DNA from: CALACW01 sp002431305 | GTDB taxonomy: Bacteria; Bacillota; Clostridia; Oscillospirales; Acutalibacteraceae | Direction: 5' to 3' | Assembly: GCA_937890355.1 (NCBI GenBank) | Contig: CALACW010000125.1 | Coordinates: 1-9,847 of the forward strand | Length of the DNA stretch: 9,847 bases | In this document: piece after piece, positions 5,048 through 9,847 of the stretch | How the letters are laid out: each line of letters opens with the position of its first letter | Position numbering within the stretch: position 1 is the first letter of the stretch | Notes under the pieces: generated by a model | Database searches by the model: none | What the model was told of the DNA's origin: nothing | Seen by the model: only the letters and a program-made list of their open reading frames with translations | Made by a program: the position numbers and the translations under genes

Positions 5048-6073
5048 TTGAACACAATCGACATACTCAGAATATTAGCTTCGTCCGCAGGTGTTACGGG
5101 CGACGAATACAACGACGCGGGACTGAACGCCGAAAAAATTCTTTCGCAATTCGGCAATGCAAAACGCACAAAGAGCGGCAGTCTGTCGCTTAACATACCC
5201 GGGTCGGGCAAAAAAATTCTGCTCGACGCGCATCTCGACAGAATCGGACTCATTGTAACCGCAATCGATAAGACGGGATTTTTAAGAGTCGATAAATGCG
5301 GAGGAATCGACCGCCGGGTCATGGCGGCGGCGCGCGTAACCGTACTCGGGAAAGAAAAATTAAAAGGCGTTATTATAAGCACTCCCCCTCACCTTGCAAA
5401 AAGCGAGGACGCGGACAAGGCTCTGACGTTTGAATCCGCCGGAGTCGACGCGGGACTTTCATATGAAGAAATTTCAAAAATCGTAAAAGTCGGAGACAGA
5501 ATTATTTTCGACGGAGAATTTTCTCTGCTTGAAAACGGTCTCGTAACATCCCCCGCTCTTGACGACCGCGCGGGCATGACGGCGCTTATAAAAGCCCTCG
5601 AAATAATTTCAAAAAACGGAGGAACGGACGCCGATATAACCGTTCTGTTCTCCTCGCAGGAGGAAATTACGGGCGCGGGCGCAAAAACGGGGGCATACGA
5701 GTTTACCCCCGACGAGGCGATAGCCGTAGACGTAAGTTTCGCAAGAGCGCCCGGAGTGAAGGAAACGGAATCGGGCGAACTCAAAAAAGGCGCAATGATA
5801 TGCATTTCTCCGTCTCTTGACAACGAATTTTCGAATTCGTTAATCATGACCGCTCAGAAAAATTCAATTCCCTATCAGCTTGAAATATGCCCGTCGTCAA
5901 CGGGAACAAATGCCGACGACATCGCATTAAGCCGTTCGGGCGTAAAAACCGCCGTTGTCTCGATTCCCCAGCGAAACATGCATACTCAGGGCGAAATTAT
6001 TGCATTGGAAGATATTGATTCGTGCGCCGAACTTATCGCAAAATATATTATCGAAAACGGAGGTAAAAAATAA
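5048..6073 (+). CDS. M42 family metallopeptidase, first paralogue
   Basis: A 341-residue M42 (glutamyl aminopeptidase/TET type) enzyme; relatives are cytosolic, usually large tetrahedral assemblies that remove N-terminal residues from peptides using two metal ions. The expected metal and catalytic positions are visible: His62 and Asp64 in DAHLD, Asp172/173 in LDDRAG, the catalytic pair Glu205-Glu206 in SSQEE, Asp228 in AVDVS and His312 in RNMHT. The residue after DAHLD is Arg65 where most family members have Glu (DAHxDE), and GTNADD replaces the more common GTDA, so activity or specificity may differ. Translation starts at TTG: AGGAG at 5035-5039 is 8 bases upstream and no better ATG exists. 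It is the first gene of a three-gene operon; its stop overlaps the next start by one base. Confidence 0.92.
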   Translation: MNTIDILRILASSAGVTGDEYNDAGLNAEKILSQFGNAKRTKSGSLSLNIPGSGKKILLDAHLDRIGLIVTAIDKTGFLRVDKCGGIDRRVMAAARVTVLGKEKLKGVIISTPPHLAKSEDADKALTFESAGVDAGLSYEEISKIVKVGDRIIFDGEFSLLENGLVTSPALDDRAGMTALIKALEIISKNGGTDADITVLFSSQEEITGAGAKTGAYEFTPDEAIAVDVSFARAPGVKETESGELKKGAMICISPSLDNEFSNSLIMTAQKNSIPYQLEICPSSTGTNADDIALSRSGVKTAVVSIPQRNMHTQGEIIALEDIDSCAELIAKYIIENGGKK

Positions 6074-7089
6074 TGGATTCGTTATTAAAAGAACTTTGCC
6101 TTACAGATTCGACATCGGGACGCGAAAAAAACGTCAGAGATTTAATAATTTCAAAAATCGAGGGTCACTGCGAATACAAGGTTGACACGCTCGGAAACAT
6201 CATAGCATTCAAAAAAGGCAGAAAAACGCCTAAAAATAAAATAATGCTCGACGCGCACACTGACGAGGTCGGCGTTATCGTCACGGGCGCGGATTCGGAT
6301 GGTTTCCTTAAATTTTCAAACGTCGGCGGAATTGATACAAAAGTCCTGCTCGCGCGCGTTATCTGCTTCGAAAACGGAGTAAAGGGCGTTGTCGGAGTAA
6401 AGCCGATTCATTTATTAGATAAGGACGAAGCGGGTAAAATTCCGTCAAAAGACGAGCTTTATATCGACATAGGCGCATCCTCAAAGGAAGAGGCACTCTC
6501 CCTTGTAAGACCCGGAACTACGGGCGTTTTTTCTGTTGAATACACAGAGTTCGGCGAACATAAAATCATGTCAAAAGCTCTCGACGACAGAGCGGGATGC
6601 TTTGTTTTAATCGAGATAATACGTTCCGAAATCGAGTACGACGCGTGGTTCTCGTTCTCCGTTCAGGAGGAAATAGGAGCTCGCGGAGCGGGAGTCAGCG
6701 CATACACGATAAATCCCGACTACGCGGTTGTAATCGAGACTACGACCGCCGCCGACATAATCGACGTTCCCGAGCACCGCAGAGTCTGTGAGCTCGGCAG
6801 GGGCGCAGCAATTTCGTTCATGGACAGAAGCACCGTTTACCTGCCCGAGGTTTATTCACGCGCCGTCGAAACCGCTGAGAAAAATTCAATCCCATATCAG
6901 ATGAAAACGCTTGTTGCCGGCGGAAATAATGCCGGAAGCGTACACAAAACACGAGCCGGCGTGAAAACCGTTACGATAAACATACCGTGCCGTTATCTGC
7001 ACTCCCCGTCATGCGTTTGCGACGAAAGGGATATAAGGTCCGTACGTGACCTTGCGGCGGCGCTTATAACCGAATTTGCAAATGATTAA
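6073..7089 (+). CDS. M42 family metallopeptidase, second paralogue
   Basis: A 338-residue M42 aminopeptidase-like protein, homologous to the preceding gene but clearly diverged. Key residues: His62 and Asp64 in DAHTDE, Asp171/172 in LDDRAG, Glu199-Glu200 in SVQEE, Glu222 in VIETTTAAD in place of the Asp seen in the first paralogue, and His310 in RYLHSP. The ETTTAAD form is a recognised subgroup of M42 as I recall it, so the change is probably a metal ligand swap and not a loss. Start ATG overlaps the stop of the upstream gene (TAATG), with GGAGGT at 6059-6064 eight bases before it. Tandem M42 genes can encode mixed-subunit TET particles in archaea, which is a possibility here. The exact substrate preference cannot be read from sequence. 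Confidence 0.93.
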   Translation: MDSLLKELCLTDSTSGREKNVRDLIISKIEGHCEYKVDTLGNIIAFKKGRKTPKNKIMLDAHTDEVGVIVTGADSDGFLKFSNVGGIDTKVLLARVICFENGVKGVVGVKPIHLLDKDEAGKIPSKDELYIDIGASSKEEALSLVRPGTTGVFSVEYTEFGEHKIMSKALDDRAGCFVLIEIIRSEIEYDAWFSFSVQEEIGARGAGVSAYTINPDYAVVIETTTAADIIDVPEHRRVCELGRGAAISFMDRSTVYLPEVYSRAVETAEKNSIPYQMKTLVAGGNNAGSVHKTRAGVKTVTINIPCRYLHSPSCVCDERDIRSVRDLAAALITEFAND

Positions 7090-7828
7090 ACTGCTCACCG
7101 ACGAGAGAACGGATGAATTTGCTTCATTCTGCAAATCAACCGTTTCAGGCTCGTGCATTTTAACAAAACTTCTGGCATACGGATTAGATACGCCGATTCA
7201 GTATTTTTGGTACAGCGAATCGGACGGGAAAATATCCGCCGTTTTCAATAAGGACGGAAGTCTTCTGACAGTTTCTGGCAGAACGGATTTTGATGAATTA
7301 TTTGAATTTATAAGAATAATCGGATGCACATCCGTTTACTTCGATTTTATTCCCGATTTTGAGGACAGCAACATAAAACGGGATGACGTATTGATATACA
7401 AAACACCCTCCGAAGCCGGCGAAACAGCCGATATCGACTCGGAAAATATAAAAAATATTTTTCCTATAATATATGAAGACTGTACAAATGAAGAACGTAA
7501 TGTTATATTCGGCTCGTGGTACCCCGATATTTCGCTGAAAAAACGGCGCGGGCTGATACGGGCAAAGGGAATAACACATGATAATAAACTCGTCTCATGC
7601 GCCGTAACATGTGCAGAAAACGAAACAACAGCTGTCATAACGGGAGTCGCAACGCTGAAAAAATACCGCCGAAACGGACTTGCCAAGCGGTGCGTTATCT
7701 CTCTTTCAAACGAGCTCAGAGGCGAGAACAAACGCGTTTATCTGATAACGGACAATGAAAAAACAAAAAAATGGTACGAAAAAATGGGATTTGAACATTT
7801 CTCATACCGTTACTCTTACGCATTATAA
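7082..7828 (+). CDS. GNAT family N-acetyltransferase
   Basis: A 248-residue protein whose C-terminal half (about 165-248) is a GNAT fold using acetyl-CoA: strand plus motif A ITGVATLKKYRRNGLAKRCV with the RxxGxA pyrophosphate loop at 196-201, and motif B NEKTKKWYEKMGFEHF (225-240). Residues 1-110 are a separate alpha/beta region with no motif I recognise, possibly a degenerate GNAT half, as in other clostridial GNAT proteins of about 250 residues. ATG at 7082 overlaps the end of the second M42 gene by 8 bases and lacks a clear Shine-Dalgarno, which suggests translational coupling; a TTG at 7076 is a weaker alternative. Being third in the peptidase operon, it may act on peptides, amino acids or protein N-termini, but the acceptor is unknown. 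A terminator follows. Confidence 0.85.
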   Translation: MIKLLTDERTDEFASFCKSTVSGSCILTKLLAYGLDTPIQYFWYSESDGKISAVFNKDGSLLTVSGRTDFDELFEFIRIIGCTSVYFDFIPDFEDSNIKRDDVLIYKTPSEAGETADIDSENIKNIFPIIYEDCTNEERNVIFGSWYPDISLKKRRGLIRAKGITHDNKLVSCAVTCAENETTAVITGVATLKKYRRNGLAKRCVISLSNELRGENKRVYLITDNEKTKKWYEKMGFEHFSYRYSYAL

Positions 7829-7835
7829 ATTAAAT

Positions 7836-7871
7836 GCGGGACTGCCGAACTAACCGGCAGTCCCCGTTTTT
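7836..7871. terminator. Bidirectional terminator between convergent operons
   Basis: A perfect 10-bp stem, GGGACTGCCG (7838-7847) with CGGCAGTCCC (7855-7864), 7-base loop, then GTTTTTATG on the plus strand. The minus strand reads GCATTTAATTTAT after the hairpin, so it can also end the lipoprotein transcript whose stop codon is 17 bases away. Confidence 0.88.
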
Positions 7872-7880
7872 ATGTCTGTT

Positions 7881-8678
7881 TTATCCCGCTTCGCCGACGT
7901 AAATTGAATATATAATCTTATCGCCGTTGTTCCATGACGCTGTTATCTCGAAAACGACTTCGTCGCCGTCAAGCTTTATAATGTTATTCTCGCTGTCAAC
8001 ATTTACGGCTTTCAGCGCGTCGGACGAATTACCGATACTCTCCTCTTTCCAGCCCCTTACGGTATAGGAATCCGGCTGTTTTTCGAATTTAAGAGTTACA
8101 AATTTAAAATCATCGGTCTTTTTTGCATAGCCGTAGCCTGTCGTCATAAGCGGACTTTCGCCGTAAACGCTCTCGCCGTTATACTGAACGGAATTCTCAC
8201 ACGCGGTAAACACACTTTTCTCGTCGTCATTTTTAAGGAAAGTGAGTTTCGGCGCTTTTTCGGAAAGTACCGGCGAAGTCTGCACGGTATTTTCTCCGTC
8301 ATATACGCTCGGTTTATCATACGCGTCCGAATCAAGAAGTTTTACAATGCTTGTCGCGGTGATTTTATACGGATATGTTTCAAGAACATCTCCGCCGAAC
8401 GTTACGGAAACGACGTTGCCCGCCTTAAATTTCGAAACGTCCGAAAAATCAACGTTGATCTCGTCGCCCTCGGAAAAATATTTCACGCCGTCGGTCACGA
8501 CGTCCGTATTCGCCGTCACGCCCAAAAAGCTCTCTCCGACCTCTTTTACCGTTGCGCTGAAGCAGACGACGGTTCTAGCCGAAATATCGTCACCGACATC
8601 CGTTTTTTTACATGAAGCAAACAGTCCGGCAGCTGTTACAAGCGTCAGCAGAACAGCGATTATTTTTTTTGTCATCAT
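7881..8678 (-). CDS. Predicted lipoprotein of unknown function
   Basis: A 265-residue exported protein with a basic start (MMTKK), a hydrophobic stretch and a lipobox FASC with Cys23, so after processing it should be lipid-anchored on the outer face of the membrane. Residues 35-115 look like a small all-beta barrel (ATVKEVGESFLGVTAN then GDEINVDFSDVSKFKAGNVV), similar in style to OB-like or DUF3221-type lipoprotein domains. After a Ser/Asp/Pro-rich linker, residues 145-265 form a second beta-rich domain ending GDKIIYSIYVGEAG, with RGW at 208-210. No catalytic motif was seen. GGAGG (8684-8688) precedes two adjacent ATG codons at 8678 and 8675; spacing (5 versus 8 bases) slightly favours the second. 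It begins only 12 bases after the stop of the serine dehydratase gene, so the two are likely cotranscribed. Confidence 0.85.
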   Translation of the reverse strand: MMTKKIIAVLLTLVTAAGLFASCKKTDVGDDISARTVVCFSATVKEVGESFLGVTANTDVVTDGVKYFSEGDEINVDFSDVSKFKAGNVVSVTFGGDVLETYPYKITATSIVKLLDSDAYDKPSVYDGENTVQTSPVLSEKAPKLTFLKNDDEKSVFTACENSVQYNGESVYGESPLMTTGYGYAKKTDDFKFVTLKFEKQPDSYTVRGWKEESIGNSSDALKAVNVDSENNIIKLDGDEVVFEITASWNNGDKIIYSIYVGEAG

Positions 8679-8690
8679 AATATCCTCCCG

Positions 8691-9847
8691 TCAGGTTATT
8701 TTTCTGTAATTTACCGCAAGTCCTCCGTCGGAAGTCTCCTTATATCTTCTCGACATGTCGAGTCCGGTCTCGTACATCGTTTTTACAACGGTGTCGAACG
8801 ATATCTTTCTCGTCGTGGTAAGAAAATTCGAAAGGCTCAGCGCGTTTATCGCTCTCATGGCGGCGACCGCATTTCTCTCAATACACGGAATTTGAACGAG
8901 TCCGCCGATAGGGTCGCACGTAAGTCCGAGATGATGCTCCATAGCGACCTCAGCGGCATACTCTACCTGATCTATACCCATTTCAAAAAGCTCCGCAAGC
9001 GCCGCCGAAGCCATGGAACATGCGGCTCCTACCTCCGCCTGACATCCGCATTCCGCTCCGCTTATGGAAGCGTTTGTTTTTATAAGATTGCCGATAATTC
9101 CGCCCGCCGCCAAAGCGTGAGCTATTTGAATGTCGTCAAATCCTTTCTGTTCCTGCATATAACGAAGAACGGACGGCACAACTCCGCATGAACCGCACGT
9201 CGGCGCTGTGACTATAATTCCGCCGCCCGCATTCTGTTCGCTTACGGCAAACGCATACGCGCAAACGACTCTGTTTTCCTTAGTCTGCGCGGATTCGTCG
9301 ATATGTCTTTGATTAAAAAGATAGCGCGCCTTTCTCTGCGTACCGAGCCCTCCGGGAAGCTCGCCGGATTTTACAAGTCCCTCGTTTATCGAATTCTTCA
9401 TCTGCTCCCATATATCGAGCAGATACTCCGTAATTCCGGCTCCGTCAAACTGTTCGGCATACTGCCAGAGACGGATTCTGTTTTTTAAACAATATTCGCT
9501 GATTTCGGTGAATGAATTATGAGGGTAAATCTCAGGCGGATCCTCATTCGGGAGTCCGTCATATTCAACAGCGCCCCCGCCTACGCTTTCGGCTCGCTGT
9601 TTTCCTATGAGATTTCCGTCTTTATATGCAAAAAAATCAAGAGTATTGGGATGAGGAAGCGTTGAAACGTCCGTCTCCTTGTCAAATACTATCTGAGTGC
9701 GGTTCGCCCCCAGCACCTCAAGCAACGCCTCGTCCGTCATATGTCCCTTACCGGTCATGGCAAGCGAACCGTAAAGTACTACCTTAAACGAATCTGCGTC
9801 CGGGAACATAGCAAGAATTTTTTTTGCCGCGTCGTTGGGTCCCATGG
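8691..9847 (-). CDS. sdaA: L-serine dehydratase, single-chain iron-sulfur type (5' truncated)
   Basis: Residues visible: 384 and part of one more codon. The enzyme deaminates L-serine to pyruvate and ammonia in the cytosol using an oxygen-sensitive [4Fe-4S] cluster, without PLP. The first in-window residues, MGPNDAAKK, continue the family motif SSSHTMGP, and the two bases before the ATG (CC) fit a Thr codon, so this Met is internal and a few dozen N-terminal residues lie beyond the window. The beta domain (to about 115) is followed by the alpha domain in one chain, with APTCGSCGVVPSVL (214-227), NASISGAECGCQAE (258-271) and LGLTCDPIGGLVQIPCIERN (306-325). Cys268, Cys310 and Cys321 are spaced 42 and 11, the spacing recalled for the cluster ligands. 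The stop TGA at 8691-8693 is 12 bases before the lipoprotein ATG. Confidence 0.96.
   Translation of the reverse strand, partial: MGPNDAAKKILAMFPDADSFKVVLYGSLAMTGKGHMTDEALLEVLGANRTQIVFDKETDVSTLPHPNTLDFFAYKDGNLIGKQRAESVGGGAVEYDGLPNEDPPEIYPHNSFTEISEYCLKNRIRLWQYAEQFDGAGITEYLLDIWEQMKNSINEGLVKSGELPGGLGTQRKARYLFNQRHIDESAQTKENRVVCAYAFAVSEQNAGGGIIVTAPTCGSCGVVPSVLRYMQEQKGFDDIQIAHALAAGGIIGNLIKTNASISGAECGCQAEVGAACSMASAALAELFEMGIDQVEYAAEVAMEHHLGLTCDPIGGLVQIPCIERNAVAAMRAINALSLSNFLTTTRKISFDTVVKTMYETGLDMSRRYKETSDGGLAVNYRKIT

Noticed and set aside
5389..5847. 152-codon minus-strand frame within the first M42 gene
   Set aside because: It is a shadow of a well-supported enzyme gene and lacks start signals and protein motifs.

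Overview
The window looks like chromosomal DNA from a low-to-moderate G+C Clostridia-class Firmicute, most likely a Ruminococcus-like gut bacterium (inference). The support is a dockerin C-terminus at the left edge (cellulosome component), the Firmicute lon-ysxC gene pair, strong AGGAGG ribosome sites with some TTG starts, short AT-rich intergenic regions, a sortase-anchored wall protein and a single-chain iron-sulfur L-serine dehydratase. No plasmid, phage, CRISPR or defence-system signature was seen, and most of the window is housekeeping or peptide/amino-acid metabolism.

Layout. 1-86: tail of a dockerin protein, closed by a strong terminator (119-146). 291-416: a 41-residue single-pass membrane protein with a Cys-rich tail and a possible sporulation-type promoter, followed by a bidirectional hairpin (440-470). 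About 487-700: a small non-coding MITE-like inverted-repeat element whose right end runs into the stop codon of ysxC. 695-3761 (minus strand): the lon-ysxC unit, driven by a near-consensus promoter (3874-3902) and a leader carrying three TCCGATT repeats. 4009-4575 (minus): a secreted protein with six 12-residue repeats, a Thr/Asn/Pro linker and an IPKTG sorting signal, with its own promoter and terminator. 4804-4974 (plus): a 56-residue soluble protein ending in QDADDL. 5048-7828 (plus): a tightly packed operon of two M42 metallopeptidases and a GNAT acetyltransferase, with promoter at 4976-5004 and a terminator shared with the convergent genes. 7881-9847 (minus): L-serine dehydratase (running off the window) followed 12 bases later by a lipoprotein gene.

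How the genes fit together. Lon (ATP-dependent protein degradation) and the GTPase YsxC (50S ribosome assembly) are a standard protein-quality and growth pair. The M42 pair would trim peptides released by proteases such as Lon to free amino acids, and serine dehydratase turns serine into pyruvate and ammonia, so the right half reads as peptide and amino-acid catabolism (inference). The dockerin protein and the IPKTG protein belong to the cell surface. No stretch longer than 300 bases lacks a feature; the longest gene-free gap (417-694) is filled by the hairpin and the inverted-repeat element.
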